From assembly GCF_024171865.1 (NCBI RefSeq), contig NZ_JAMTCN010000031.1:1-52517 (forward strand): a stretch of 52,517 bases of DNA, written 5' to 3'. The notes under the pieces are model-generated. The model made no database searches and had not been told where the DNA came from. It saw only the letters and a list, made by a program, of their open reading frames with translations. The stretch is from Prauserella aidingensis (GTDB lineage Bacteria > Actinomycetota > Actinomycetes > Mycobacteriales > Pseudonocardiaceae). Shown piece after piece: positions 1-8,793 of the stretch. Position 1 is the first letter of the stretch, and each line of letters starts with the position of its first letter. The translations under genes were made by a program, and so were the position numbers.

Positions 1-1
1 C

Positions 2-1141
2 AAGATTTGTGACGCGATCAGCGACACGATTTTGGATGCGATGTTGGCGCAGGATCCGCGGTCGCGGGTTGCGGTGGAGTCGATGGTGACGACCGGTCAG
101 GTGCATGTGGCTGGTGAGGTGACCACGGCGGCGAACGTCGATACGACGGCGTTGGTGCGTCAGGCGGTGTTGGACATCGGGTATGACTCGTCGGAGAAGG
201 GTTTCGACGGGGCGTCGTGTGGTGTGAGTGTGTCGATCGGGGCGCAGTCGCCGGATATTGCGCAGGGTGTGGACACGGCGTACGAGTCGCGTCTGGAGAA
301 CGCTCTGGATGATTTGGACAAGCAGGGCGCGGGTGATCAGGGCCTGATGTTCGGGTATGCCTGTTCGGACACGCCGGAGTTGATGCCGTTGCCGATCGCG
401 TTGGCGCATCGGTTGTCGTTGCGGCTCTCGCAGGTGCGGAAGAACGGGACGGTGCCGTATCTGCGTGCGGATGGTAAGACGCAGGTGACGATCGAGTACG
501 ACCAGGACAAGCCGGTTCGGTTGGACACGGTGGTGCTCTCGTCGCAGCATGCCGAGGGGATCGATCTGGACAAGCAGCTGGCTGCGGATGTGCAGAAGTA
601 TGTGATCGATCCGGAGATCGAGGATTTGGGTCTGCAGGCGGAGAACCCGAATATTTTGATCAATCCGACGGGCCGGTTCGTGGTTGGTGGTCCGATGGGT
701 GATGCGGGTCTGACGGGTCGGAAGATCATTGTCGACACCTATGGCGGGATGGCCCGGCATGGTGGTGGCGCGTTCTCGGGTAAGGACCCGTCGAAGGTGG
801 ACCGGTCGGCGGCGTATGCGACGCGGTGGGTGGCCAAGAATGTGGTGGCTGCCGGGTTGGCGGATCGTGCCGAGGTGCAGGTCGCGTATGCGATCGGTAA
901 GGCGGCGCCGGTGGGTCTGTTCGTGGAGACGTTCGGGACGGAGAAGATCGCGCCGGAGAAGATTCAGGCGGCGATCAATGAGGTGTTCGATCTGCGTCCG
1001 GCGGCGATCATCCGTGATCTGGATCTGTTGCGGCCGATCTATGCGCAGACGGCGGCCTATGGCCACTTCGGCCGTCCGGATGCGAACCTGCCGTGGGAGA
1101 ACACCAACCGCGCCGACGACCTGCTCCGCAGCGCCGGCTGA
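2..1141 (+). CDS. metK: S-adenosylmethionine synthetase, 5' truncated by window
   Basis: Makes S-adenosylmethionine from ATP and methionine in the cytosol. The open frame enters at base 2 with [14 protein letters not shown], which in MetK directly follows the conserved HPDK segment, so roughly 25 N-terminal residues lie outside the window; 379 residues are visible. The ATP-site motif [11 protein letters not shown] and the P-loop-like [19 protein letters not shown] are intact. Codon use is odd: most codons up to about base 1040 end in G or T (TTG, GGT, GAT, CGT, TAT), whereas the last 30 or so codons and the downstream genes favour C endings. A hairpin follows the stop codon. MetK next to priA is the normal actinobacterial order, here separated by an acyltransferase gene. 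Identity is certain from motifs. Confidence 0.96.
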   Translation, partial: KICDAISDTILDAMLAQDPRSRVAVESMVTTGQVHVAGEVTTAANVDTTALVRQAVLDIGYDSSEKGFDGASCGVSVSIGAQSPDIAQGVDTAYESRLENALDDLDKQGAGDQGLMFGYACSDTPELMPLPIALAHRLSLRLSQVRKNGTVPYLRADGKTQVTIEYDQDKPVRLDTVVLSSQHAEGIDLDKQLAADVQKYVIDPEIEDLGLQAENPNILINPTGRFVVGGPMGDAGLTGRKIIVDTYGGMARHGGGAFSGKDPSKVDRSAAYATRWVAKNVVAAGLADRAEVQVAYAIGKAAPVGLFVETFGTEKIAPEKIQAAINEVFDLRPAAIIRDLDLLRPIYAQTAAYGHFGRPDANLPWENTNRADDLLRSAG

Positions 1142-1169
1142 CGCGCCCGTCACCCTCGACACGGCAGGC

Positions 1170-1198
1170 GTGGCCGTCCGGGCGGACCGGGCGGCCAC
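1170..1198 (+). terminator. Hairpin after metK
   Basis: Arms GTGGCCG (1170-1176) and CGGCCAC (1192-1198) are perfect complements about 30 bases after the metK stop, with a further TCCG/CGGA complement inside. There is no T-tract, which is usual for high-GC actinobacterial terminators. The terminator role is inferred from position. Confidence 0.5.
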
Positions 1199-1290
1199 GT
1201 TGCTGTGTGTGGTTCCTTTCGGCGTGAATTCAGGACACGCCGCCACCTGCCGCTCGTACGGGTGAGTCCGTGTCTTACGCTACGGAACTT

Positions 1291-2442
1291 GTGGTGAGCA
1301 CGCAGGGAGAGCAGGATGCGGCGTCGGGGGCCGGGGTCCCCGAGCCGGCGCCGCAGCCCGCGCGCGGCACCCGATACCTCAGCTGGGACGCGATCCGCGT
1401 CCTCGGGATCGCGGCCGTCCTCGCGTTCCACGCCACGTTCCTCACCCCGCACACGCTGCCCGGCTACGACATGCCGCCCGGGCCGTTGCAGATGGACTTC
1501 CCGTTCGGGGCGTCGCTGCTGATCGTCATCTCCGGCTACTTCGCCGCGATGACCGTCGGCAGGAAACCGCCGCTGCGGTGGTGGCTCCGCCGGCTCGCCC
1601 GGTTGCTGCCCGCGTTCTTCGTGGCCGTGCTCGTCATCTTCGCCGCGAGCCTGCTGCTGCATCCGGAGGGCTTCTACCGCCCGTCCTACACCGATCTCGT
1701 CGGCAACCTCGCCCTGCTGCACAACCTGTTGGACGGTGTCGAGTACATCGACCGTGCCCACTGGACGGTGCCGATCCAGGTCTGCGGCTTCACCGCGATC
1801 GCGCTGCTGGCCTGGAAGGGCCGCGTGCGCGGGCGGGCCGCCACGGCGGTCATGTGGGGCGTGCTGCTGGTCCCGCTCGCGCTGCGCTACCTGTTCATGG
1901 GTCCCGGCAGGATCCCGCCGGAGTGGGTCAGCATGCTCATGGACGGCACCGGACTGAGCCGGGCGCACCTGCTGATCGCGGGCGTCGCGATCTTCCGCTG
2001 GTCGAAGCAGCGCATCACGTTCACCCAGCTGTTGTTGATGCTCGTCGTGGTGCTCGTCGCGCACACGAAGCACCCGCCGCCCGGCGACTCCGTCGTGGCG
2101 TTCGCGGTGTCGCTGGTGCTCATCAGCGTGGCCGCCTACCAGCCGGTGTGGGACGCCCCGCTGCTGACGAACCTCGCCCGGCCGATCCGCTGGCTGGGCG
2201 GCATCTCGTACGGCGTGTACCTGATGCACTACGTCATGGGCTCGCTCGTCGCGCGGCACCTGGCCGACCTGGGCGTGCCCTGGTTCGGCTGGGTCCCGGC
2301 GTACGTCGCGGTCGCGGTGCTGCTCGGCTGGGCGCTGACGCGCTGGGTGGAGCAACCCGCGTTCACCCTTCTGAACCGCGGCATCGACGCGCTGCCGTCG
2401 CGGGCGCAGGCGGGGTCGGCGGCGGCGCGCACCGGAGGGTGA
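1291..2442 (+). CDS. Acyltransferase 3-family integral membrane protein
   Basis: Predicted to move an acyl group onto a cell-surface or secreted acceptor; substrate unknown. After a roughly 30-residue Pro/Ala-rich cytosolic leader comes the family signature segment YLSWDAIRVLGIAAVLAFHA, with the His characteristic of acyltransferase 3 (OafA/YrhL-like) proteins, then about ten hydrophobic segments to residue 365 and a short tail. The start is uncertain. A longer frame opens at GTG 1270, but a TACGCT -10-like hexamer at 1276-1281 lies inside that extension, so GTG 1291 or the adjacent in-frame GTG 1294 fits a short-leader transcript better. It sits alone between metK and priA, which are usually closer together, so it looks like a lineage-specific insertion. 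Family is clear, role is not. Confidence 0.85.
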   Translation: MVSTQGEQDAASGAGVPEPAPQPARGTRYLSWDAIRVLGIAAVLAFHATFLTPHTLPGYDMPPGPLQMDFPFGASLLIVISGYFAAMTVGRKPPLRWWLRRLARLLPAFFVAVLVIFAASLLLHPEGFYRPSYTDLVGNLALLHNLLDGVEYIDRAHWTVPIQVCGFTAIALLAWKGRVRGRAATAVMWGVLLVPLALRYLFMGPGRIPPEWVSMLMDGTGLSRAHLLIAGVAIFRWSKQRITFTQLLLMLVVVLVAHTKHPPPGDSVVAFAVSLVLISVAAYQPVWDAPLLTNLARPIRWLGGISYGVYLMHYVMGSLVARHLADLGVPWFGWVPAYVAVAVLLGWALTRWVEQPAFTLLNRGIDALPSRAQAGSAAARTGG

Positions 2443-2467
2443 GTACCGCTCTGGTAGAGAAGACGGC

Positions 2468-4834
2468 GTGAGCGGCCCTGAACCGACCCCGCTGTGGGAT
2501 CTGGACGACCTGCCCGCGCCGAAGCCGGGCGCGTCCGCGTCCGGCGCGTCCGGAGGCGCGGCGCCCGGCGGCGCGGGGGCCGACGGCGGCGCCCGGCGGC
2601 AGGCCGGTCGCGGCGGCACGGGCGGTACCGGTGGGAAGGGCGGTCGCGGCGGGAAGAGCAGCACCAAGGGCCGGAAACGCCCCGCCGAGCGCGACCCGAT
2701 CGCCCGCGTGGCCGTCGACGTACCGCTGCCGCACCTGGACCGCACGTTCGACTACCAGGTCCCCGCGGAGCTCGACGCGCGCGCCGTCGCGGGCTGCCGC
2801 GTGCGTGTCCGGTTCGCGGGCCAGCTGGTCGACGGTTTCCTCGTCGAGCGCGCCGCGACGACCGAACACCGCGGCAGGCTCGCCTTCCTGGAGCGGGTCG
2901 TCTCCAGCGAGGTGGTCCTCACCCCGCAGCTGGCCACGCTGTGCCGAGCGGTGGCCGACCGCTACGGCGGCACGTTCATGGACGTCGCCCGGTTGGCGAT
3001 CCCGCCCCGGCACGCCACCGTCGAGGCCGAGCCGACGGGCGGGGGCGAGGGCGGCGAGCCGGGCCCCGTGGACTCCGACACCGTGGACTCCGACACCGTG
3101 GACTCCGACACCGGGGACTCCAGCACCGAGGACTCCGAGGCCGCCCCCGGCGCCGGTGCTTCCGGCACCGATGCCTCCGGGACCGACGTTTCGGGAACCG
3201 ACGTTCCGGGGACCGAGGACGCCGACGCGACCCCGTCCGGCGCGATGCCTCGCCCGGACACGGCGGCGTGGGAGCGGTACCAGTGGGGCCCGTCGTACGT
3301 CGGCGCGCTGGCCGCGGGCCGGGTGGCCAACGCGGTGTGGCAGGCGCTGCCGGGGGAGGACTGGCCCCGGCGGCTCGCCGAACTGGCCGCCACCGTGGCC
3401 GCGGCGGGCCGGGGCGCCGTGCTCGTCGTGCCCGACCACCGGGACGTGACGCGGCTGGCGGCCGCATGCGCCGAGCTCGCCGGGCCGGACGCGGTGGCCG
3501 CGCTGTCGGCCGACCTGGGACCCGCCGAGCGGTACCGCCGCTGGCTGGCGGTGAAACGCGGCGCGGTACGCATCGTCGTCGGCACGCGCGCCGGCATGTT
3601 CGCCCCGGCTGCCGACCCCGCCCTGTACGTGGTGTGGGACGACGGCGACGACCTGCACGTCGATCCGCACATGCCGTACCCACAGGTGCGGGACGTGCTG
3701 ATGCTGCGCGCGCACACCGACCGCGCGTCGCTGCTGGTCGCCGGCTTCGCCCGGACCGCGGAGGCGCAGTTGCTGCTCGAATCGGGCTGGGCGCAGCCGC
3801 TCGTGGCGCCGCGCGAGCAGCTGCGGTCGCGGGCCCCACGGGTCACGCCGACCGGTGAGGACTTCGACGTCGCGCGCGACGAGGCCGCGCACGCCGCCCG
3901 GTTGCCCGCGGTGGCGTTCGAAGCCGCACGGGCGGGTCTGAAGGCCGGGGCTCCGGTGCTGGTGCAGGTGCCGCGCCGCGGCTACGTGCCCGGGCTCGCG
4001 TGCGCGCAGTGCCGCACGCGCGCCCGCTGCCGGCACTGCGCGGGGCCGCTCGCGCTGCCCGGCGGGGGCGAGGCGGGATCGCCGCGGTGCCGGTGGTGCG
4101 GGGTGACCGACGCGGCGTTCCGCTGCTCGGCGTGCGGATCGGTGCGGCTGCGGGCCGTCGTCGTCGGGTCGAAACGGACCGCCGAGGAGCTGGGCAGAGC
4201 CTTCGCCGGCGCTCCGGTGCGGACGTCGGGAGGCGGCGAGGTGCTGGACACGGTGCCCGCCGCGCCCGCGATCGTCGTCGCGACGCCGGGTGCCGAACCG
4301 GTCGCCGACGGCGGGTACGGGGCCGCGCTGCTGCTCGACGGCTGGGCGCTGCTGGGCAGGCAGGATCTGCGCGCGTCCGAGGAGGCGCTGCGCCGGTGGA
4401 TGGCGGCCGCCGCGTTGGTGCGGCCCGCCACCGACGGCGGGCGGGTGATCGTCGGCGCGGAGGCGGGCGTACCCGTGGTGCAGGCGCTGGTGCGGTGGGA
4501 CCCGGGCTGGCTCGCGGCCTCGGAGCTGGCCGAACGGCGGGAACTCGGCTTCCCGCCCGCCGTGCGGATGGCGAGTCTCGACGGCTCGCCGGAGGCGGTA
4601 GCCGCGGCGCTCGACGAGCTCGCACCACCGGACAGCGCGGAGATCCTGGGCCCGGTGCCGCTCGGCGAGGTCGACGAGGACGGAGGTTCCGAACGCGAGC
4701 GGGCGCTGGTGCGCGTGCCGCGCGGCGACGGGCGCGGGCTCGCCGCCGCGGTGCACACGCTCAACGCCGTCCGCGGAGCCCGCAAGGAGGGCGATCCCGT
4801 GCGGACCCGACTCGACCCCCTCGACCTCATCTGA
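2468..4834 (+). CDS. priA: Primosomal protein N' (PriA), helicase-degenerate actinobacterial type
   Basis: Replication-restart protein that recognises stalled forks. The 788-residue product has a basic Gly/Ala-rich leader (to about residue 75), the 3'-DNA-binding domain (starting near VAVDVPLPHLDRTFDYQVP), a degenerate helicase core and a zinc region. The zinc region keeps four Cys pairs (CAQC, CRHC, CRWC, CSAC). The helicase core has lost its Walker A Lys-Thr, and the Walker B DEEH-type motif is replaced by WDDGDD, although GTRAGMFAP survives. Actinobacterial PriA proteins are known to lack detectable helicase motifs, so activity is probably structural or loading only. An acidic Asp/Ser/Thr insert at about residues 200-250 is encoded by 15-bp repeats. 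GTG start chosen; TAGAGA lies 7 bases upstream. Confidence 0.93.
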   Translation: MSGPEPTPLWDLDDLPAPKPGASASGASGGAAPGGAGADGGARRQAGRGGTGGTGGKGGRGGKSSTKGRKRPAERDPIARVAVDVPLPHLDRTFDYQVPAELDARAVAGCRVRVRFAGQLVDGFLVERAATTEHRGRLAFLERVVSSEVVLTPQLATLCRAVADRYGGTFMDVARLAIPPRHATVEAEPTGGGEGGEPGPVDSDTVDSDTVDSDTGDSSTEDSEAAPGAGASGTDASGTDVSGTDVPGTEDADATPSGAMPRPDTAAWERYQWGPSYVGALAAGRVANAVWQALPGEDWPRRLAELAATVAAAGRGAVLVVPDHRDVTRLAAACAELAGPDAVAALSADLGPAERYRRWLAVKRGAVRIVVGTRAGMFAPAADPALYVVWDDGDDLHVDPHMPYPQVRDVLMLRAHTDRASLLVAGFARTAEAQLLLESGWAQPLVAPREQLRSRAPRVTPTGEDFDVARDEAAHAARLPAVAFEAARAGLKAGAPVLVQVPRRGYVPGLACAQCRTRARCRHCAGPLALPGGGEAGSPRCRWCGVTDAAFRCSACGSVRLRAVVVGSKRTAEELGRAFAGAPVRTSGGGEVLDTVPAAPAIVVATPGAEPVADGGYGAALLLDGWALLGRQDLRASEEALRRWMAAAALVRPATDGGRVIVGAEAGVPVVQALVRWDPGWLAASELAERRELGFPPAVRMASLDGSPEAVAAALDELAPPDSAEILGPVPLGEVDEDGGSERERALVRVPRGDGRGLAAAVHTLNAVRGARKEGDPVRTRLDPLDLI
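3068..3139 (+). repeat. 15-bp tandem repeat inside priA
   Basis: Three exact copies of GTGGACTCCGACACC (3068-3112) are followed by two decayed copies. They encode VDSDT units in an acidic low-complexity insert. The repeat length is a multiple of three, so copy-number change would keep the frame. Confidence 0.85.
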
Positions 4835-4850
4835 CGTACGGGTGAAGCTC

Positions 4851-4856
4851 TAGACT
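4851..4856 (+). promoter_or_regulatory. -10-like TAGACT upstream of fmt
   Basis: TAGACT matches the actinobacterial TANNNT -10 form. A start site about 7 bases downstream would give fmt a leader of roughly 33 bases. GTG 4860 is only 3 bases from this hexamer and is therefore an unlikely start codon. Confidence 0.4.
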
Positions 4857-4895
4857 GGCGTGGATGATCGCACCGCTGACCCGTGCGGGCGGCCG

Positions 4896-5831
4896 ATGAG
4901 GCTCGTCTTCGCCGGCACACCGGAACCCGCCGTTCCCGCGCTCCGCGCACTGCTCGCCTCGCGGCACGAGGTCGCCGCCGTCGTCACCCGCCCGGACGCC
5001 CCGGCGGGACGCGGCCGCAGGCTCGTGCGTTCACCCGTCGGCGCGCTGGCCGACGAACACGGCATCGAGGTCCTCACGCCCGCCCGTGCGGACGACCCGC
5101 AGTTCCTGGCGCGGCTCGCCGAGCTGGCGCCCGATGCCTGCCCGGTCGTGGCCTACGGCGCGCTGCTGAAGCGGGACGCACTCGACATTCCCGCGCACGG
5201 CTGGGTCAACCTGCACTTCTCGCTGCTGCCCGCGTGGCGCGGTGCCGCTCCGGTGCAGGCGGCCGTCGGCGCGGGCGACGAGTACACGGGCGCGTCGACG
5301 TTCCGCATCGTGCCCGAACTGGACGCGGGGCCCGTGTTCGGCGTGGTGACGGAGAAGATCGGCCCCACCGACACGGCGGGGGAGCTGCTCGGCAGGCTCG
5401 CCGAGTCGGGCGCCGCGCTCATGGTGTCCACCATGGACGGCATCGAGGACGGCAGCGTGACGGCGGTGCCGCAGCCCGCCGACGGCGTGACCTACGCGCC
5501 CAAGGTCACCGTCGAGGACGCGCGGGTGCGGTTCGACCGGCCCGCTCTCGCCGTCGACCGGCACATCCGTGCGGTGACGCCGGAACCGGGCGCGTGGGCG
5601 GAGTTCCGCGGTGCGCGGTGCAAACTCGGCCCGGTCCGGCCGCTCGACGCCGACTCCGGCGCCCCCGAGCTGACTCCGGGGCAGCTCCTGGTGGAGCGCA
5701 CGCGCGTACTGGCGGGCACCGCCACCGCACCCGTCGAACTGGGCGAGGTGCAGGCACAGGGCAAGAAACGCATGGCGGCGACCGACTGGGCTCGCGGCAC
5801 GAGAATCGAGCACGGGGAGCGCCTCACATGA
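4896..5831 (+). CDS. fmt: Methionyl-tRNA formyltransferase
   Basis: Transfers a formyl group from 10-formyl-THF to initiator Met-tRNA. The 311-residue length is normal. Start ATG 4896 gives the canonical N-terminus [10 protein letters not shown]. The catalytic Asn-His-Asp set is visible as N105 and H107 in [17 protein letters not shown] and D143 in ELDAGPV. The C-terminal OB-like domain with the [15 protein letters not shown] segment follows. The stop overlaps the rsmB start (ATGA), indicating translational coupling in a priA-fmt-rsmB run. Confidence 0.97.
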   Translation: MRLVFAGTPEPAVPALRALLASRHEVAAVVTRPDAPAGRGRRLVRSPVGALADEHGIEVLTPARADDPQFLARLAELAPDACPVVAYGALLKRDALDIPAHGWVNLHFSLLPAWRGAAPVQAAVGAGDEYTGASTFRIVPELDAGPVFGVVTEKIGPTDTAGELLGRLAESGAALMVSTMDGIEDGSVTAVPQPADGVTYAPKVTVEDARVRFDRPALAVDRHIRAVTPEPGAWAEFRGARCKLGPVRPLDADSGAPELTPGQLLVERTRVLAGTATAPVELGEVQAQGKKRMAATDWARGTRIEHGERLT

Positions 5832-7378
5832 GCGACGACGGAACCACCGGCAGCGGCGGCACGGGTGGCCACGGCGGCCGTGGTCGTCGAGGCGGCGGCA
5901 GCGGCGGTGCCGGCGGCCGCGGGCGGAGCCGCGGCGGCAGGCCCCAGGACGACCGGCAGCGCAGGCAGGGTGGCAGGCCGGATCGCGGCAGGAGGCCCGC
6001 GCCCCGCAAGGAGGGGCCGCGGAAACCACCGGTGGACGACCCGCCGCGACGGGTGGCGTTCGACGCGTTGCGTGCCGTCAGCGAGCGTGACGCCTACGCG
6101 AACCTGATCCTGCCGGAGCTGTTGCGGCAGCGGCGCGTCTCCGGCCGCGACGCCGCGCTGGCGACCGAACTGACCTACGGCACCGCCCGCGCGGCGGGGC
6201 TGCTCGACGAGATCATCGCGTCCTGTGTGGACCGTCCGCTGTCCGAGGTGGACGGTGCGGTGCTCGACGGCCTCCGGCTGGGCGCCTACCAGCTGCTACG
6301 CACCAGGATCCCGCCGCACGCGGCCGTGGACTCGGCGGTCGAGCTCGTGCGCGACGTCGCCGGTTCGCACGTGGCCGGGTTCGTCAACGCGGTACTGCGC
6401 AAGGTGTCCGACCACGACGAGCAGGAGTGGGTCGACCGGCTCGCGCCCGACGCCGAGACCGACCGGATCGGTAACCTCGCGATGCGCACGGCCCACCCGC
6501 GGTGGATCGCCCGGGCGTTCGCCGAGGCGCTCGGCGACACCGGGGACGAGCTGGCGGCGGCCCTCGGCGCCGACGACGCGCGGCCGGAGGTGCATCTGCT
6601 CGCGAGGCCGGGGGAGATCAGCGCCGACGAACTCGCCGCCATCACCGGCGGCGACGTCGCGCCGTACTCGCCCTACGGGGTGCACCTGCCCGCAGGCAGC
6701 GGCGACCTGGCCGCGTCGGAACCGCTGAAGGAACACCTCGCGGCGGTCCAGGACGAGGGCAGTCAGCTGGTCACGCTCGCCGCGGTGGGCGCGCCGGTCG
6801 CCGGGACGGACGCGCGGTGGCTCGACCTGTGCGCGGGCCCCGGCGGCAAGGCGACCCTGCTCGGTTGCCTGGCGGCGACCGCCGAGCACGAGGTGGCCGT
6901 CGACGCCGTCGAGGTCGCCGACCACCGCGCCCGTCTCGTCGAACACGCCGTCGACGGCCTGCCGGTGACGGTGCACCGGGCCGACGGTCGCGACCCGGGC
7001 TTGGGGGGCGGCTACGACCGGGTGCTCGTCGACGCGCCGTGCAGCGGGCTCGGGGCGCTGCGGCGCCGCCCGGAGTCCCGCTGGCGCAGGCAGCAGGGCG
7101 ACGTCGCGGACCTGACGAAACTGCAGGCCGAACTCCTCGAATCGGCCTTCCGGCTCGTGCGGCCCGGCGGCGTCGTCGCCTACGTCGTGTGCTCGCCCCA
7201 TCTGGCGGAGACGGAGGGGGCCTTCACCACCGCCGTCCGGCGCGCCGGGGCGGAGACCGTCGACGCGCGGGAGTTCTTCCCGGGTGTGCCGCAGCTCGGC
7301 GACGGCCCGACGGTGCAGCTGTGGCCGCACCGGCACGGCACCGACGCCATGTTCTGCGGACTCGCCCGCGCCACGTGA
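5828..7378 (+). CDS. rsmB: 16S rRNA (cytosine-967-C5)-methyltransferase RsmB/Sun
   Basis: Methylates C967 of 16S rRNA using SAM. Start ATG 5828 overlaps the fmt stop. The first 65 or so residues are a Gly/Arg/Ser-rich basic tail not found in the E. coli protein and probably RNA-binding. Then come a NusB-like domain ([20 protein letters not shown]) and the SAM-binding core ([15 protein letters not shown]). The nucleophile lies in the [18 protein letters not shown] motif, and the second cysteine is in [12 protein letters not shown]. 516 residues in total. The stop overlaps the next start (GTGA). Confidence 0.95.
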   Translation: MSDDGTTGSGGTGGHGGRGRRGGGSGGAGGRGRSRGGRPQDDRQRRQGGRPDRGRRPAPRKEGPRKPPVDDPPRRVAFDALRAVSERDAYANLILPELLRQRRVSGRDAALATELTYGTARAAGLLDEIIASCVDRPLSEVDGAVLDGLRLGAYQLLRTRIPPHAAVDSAVELVRDVAGSHVAGFVNAVLRKVSDHDEQEWVDRLAPDAETDRIGNLAMRTAHPRWIARAFAEALGDTGDELAAALGADDARPEVHLLARPGEISADELAAITGGDVAPYSPYGVHLPAGSGDLAASEPLKEHLAAVQDEGSQLVTLAAVGAPVAGTDARWLDLCAGPGGKATLLGCLAATAEHEVAVDAVEVADHRARLVEHAVDGLPVTVHRADGRDPGLGGGYDRVLVDAPCSGLGALRRRPESRWRRQQGDVADLTKLQAELLESAFRLVRPGGVVAYVVCSPHLAETEGAFTTAVRRAGAETVDAREFFPGVPQLGDGPTVQLWPHRHGTDAMFCGLARAT

Positions 7379-7923
7379 CCGCGGGAGCGGGCCCCGGCAC
7401 CCGCGTTCCGCCGGGCACGGAACGCGGGTGCCTCGGGCTGGTCGCGTCGGCCTGCGGCGGGGTGGAGACCCGGCTGACGTCCGAGCTGGCCGAACCGGCG
7501 GCCGCGCGGGGCTGGCGGCTGGCGATCACGCTGACACCCACCGCGGCGTCGTGGTTCGACGACCGGGCGCTCGCGCGGCTGCAGGCCACCACCGACCTCG
7601 ACGTCCGGTGGACCGCGCGTACGCCCGGAGCGGCGCGTCCGCATCCCGATCCCGAGGCGTTCGTCTTCGCGCCTGCCGGTGCGGGCTCGGTGGCGAAGCT
7701 CGCACTGGGCCTGGCCGACAACCAGGCGCTGACCGTGCTGGGCGACGCCGTCGGCGTGGTGCCGATGGTCGTCGGCCACCGGGTGCGGCCCACTCGGCCC
7801 GCGCATCCCGCGTGGCAGGGCCACCTCGACGCGCTGGCGGGCGCCGGGGTGCGCGTCACCGGCCTCGGTGACGCTCCGTGGACCGGCGTGCTGGACCGAC
7901 TGCCCCACGGCGATGCCCGGTGA
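7375..7923 (+). CDS. Flavoprotein-fold protein (PPC decarboxylase-like)
   Basis: A 182-residue single-domain protein resembling the flavoprotein family of phosphopantothenoylcysteine decarboxylases. LVASACGGVETRL near the N-terminus fits a phosphate-binding loop, and PAGAGSVAKLALGLADNQALT matches the family segment that carries the substrate-loop Asn-Ser, here Gly-Ser. The reaction is unknown; a full coaBC gene would be expected elsewhere near metK. GTG start overlaps the rsmB stop, so it is the last gene of the priA-fmt-rsmB unit. Confidence 0.7.
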   Translation: MTAGAGPGTRVPPGTERGCLGLVASACGGVETRLTSELAEPAAARGWRLAITLTPTAASWFDDRALARLQATTDLDVRWTARTPGAARPHPDPEAFVFAPAGAGSVAKLALGLADNQALTVLGDAVGVVPMVVGHRVRPTRPAHPAWQGHLDALAGAGVRVTGLGDAPWTGVLDRLPHGDAR

Positions 7924-7978
7924 CCGCCTCCTCGGTGACCGCACGCCCGACTCCGGTGACCGCGGTCGCGGTGACGGC
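7919..7978 (+). repeat. GGTGACCGC-type direct repeats between the flavoprotein gene and rpe
   Basis: GGTGACCGC occurs at 7919-7927, 7934-7942 and 7955-7963, with a one-base variant GGTGACGGC at 7970-7978. Spacing is irregular (15, 21 and 15 bases). The first copy overlaps the flavoprotein stop. No function is evident. Confidence 0.6.
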
Positions 7979-8080
7979 CGGTCCCGCCGACCGCGGCGCC
8001 TCGTGGCCGCCTGCGGTGCGGTGAACGTCACTCCGGGTGACGGAAGGCCGCCCCGGGCGGCCGCTGCGCGCGCGGCTGCC

Positions 8081-8086
8081 TAGGAT
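8081..8086 (+). promoter_or_regulatory. Leaderless promoter -10 for rpe
   Basis: TAGGAT lies 7 bases before the GTG start of rpe, so transcription probably begins at or next to the start codon. No Shine-Dalgarno sequence is present. Confidence 0.65.
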
Positions 8087-8093
8087 TCGCGGT

Positions 8094-8792
8094 GTGGCCT
8101 CTCAACCGCTTCACCCGCTGATCGCACCGAGCATCCTGTCCGCCGACTTCGCGCGCCTCGGCGAGGAGGTCGCGGCCGTCGCCCGTGACGGCGAGACCCG
8201 CGCCGACTGGGTGCACGTCGACGTCATGGACAACCACTTCGTCCCGAACCTGACGCTCGGACTCCCGGTCGTCGAATCGCTGCGGAAGGTCACCGACGTC
8301 CCGCTCGACTGCCACCTCATGATCGAGAACCCGGACAGGTGGGCCCCTGGCTACGCCGAGGCGGGGGCGTACAACGTGACCGTCCACGCCGAGGCGGCCC
8401 ACGATCCGGTGATGCTGGCGAAGAACCTGCGTGCCGCCGGGGCGAAGGCGGGGTTGTCGATCAAGCCGGGCACGCCGCTCGACGACCACCTCGACACGCT
8501 CAAGCACTACGACACGCTGCTGGTGATGTCGGTCGAACCGGGGTTCGGCGGCCAGTCGTTCATCCCGGACGTGCTCGAAAAGGTGCGCACCGCGCGACGG
8601 CTCGTCGACACCGGGCACCTGAGGCTCGTCGTCGAGATCGACGGCGGCATCAACGCCGACACGATCGAGCAGGCCGCCGAGGCGGGCGTCGACTGTTTCG
8701 TCGCCGGATCCGCGGTCTACGGTGCCGAGGACCCCGGCCGGGCCGTTGCGGCGCTGCGGGACCAGGCTGCCGGCGCGCGCCCGGCGCACTGA
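8094..8792 (+). CDS. rpe: Ribulose-phosphate 3-epimerase
   Basis: Interconverts ribulose-5-phosphate and xylulose-5-phosphate, linking the pentose-phosphate pathway to the riboflavin precursor pool. The TIM-barrel motifs are complete: [22 protein letters not shown] (metal ligands), [20 protein letters not shown] and VEIDGGI. 232 residues, normal length. The start GTG 8094 gives [15 protein letters not shown]. The longer open frame to 8037 is rejected because the -10 hexamer TAGGAT sits inside it. ribD begins 1 base after the stop, so rpe is the first gene of the riboflavin transcript. Confidence 0.96.
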   Translation: MASQPLHPLIAPSILSADFARLGEEVAAVARDGETRADWVHVDVMDNHFVPNLTLGLPVVESLRKVTDVPLDCHLMIENPDRWAPGYAEAGAYNVTVHAEAAHDPVMLAKNLRAAGAKAGLSIKPGTPLDDHLDTLKHYDTLLVMSVEPGFGGQSFIPDVLEKVRTARRLVDTGHLRLVVEIDGGINADTIEQAAEAGVDCFVAGSAVYGAEDPGRAVAALRDQAAGARPAH

Positions 8793-8793
8793 C

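Noticed and set aside
2-1141. metK as a pseudogene
   Set aside because: The missing N-terminus is only cut by the window edge; all visible motifs and the frame are intact.
2363-4756. 797-residue open frame antisense to priA
   Set aside because: Compositionally biased shadow of a strongly supported gene, with no recognisable domain.
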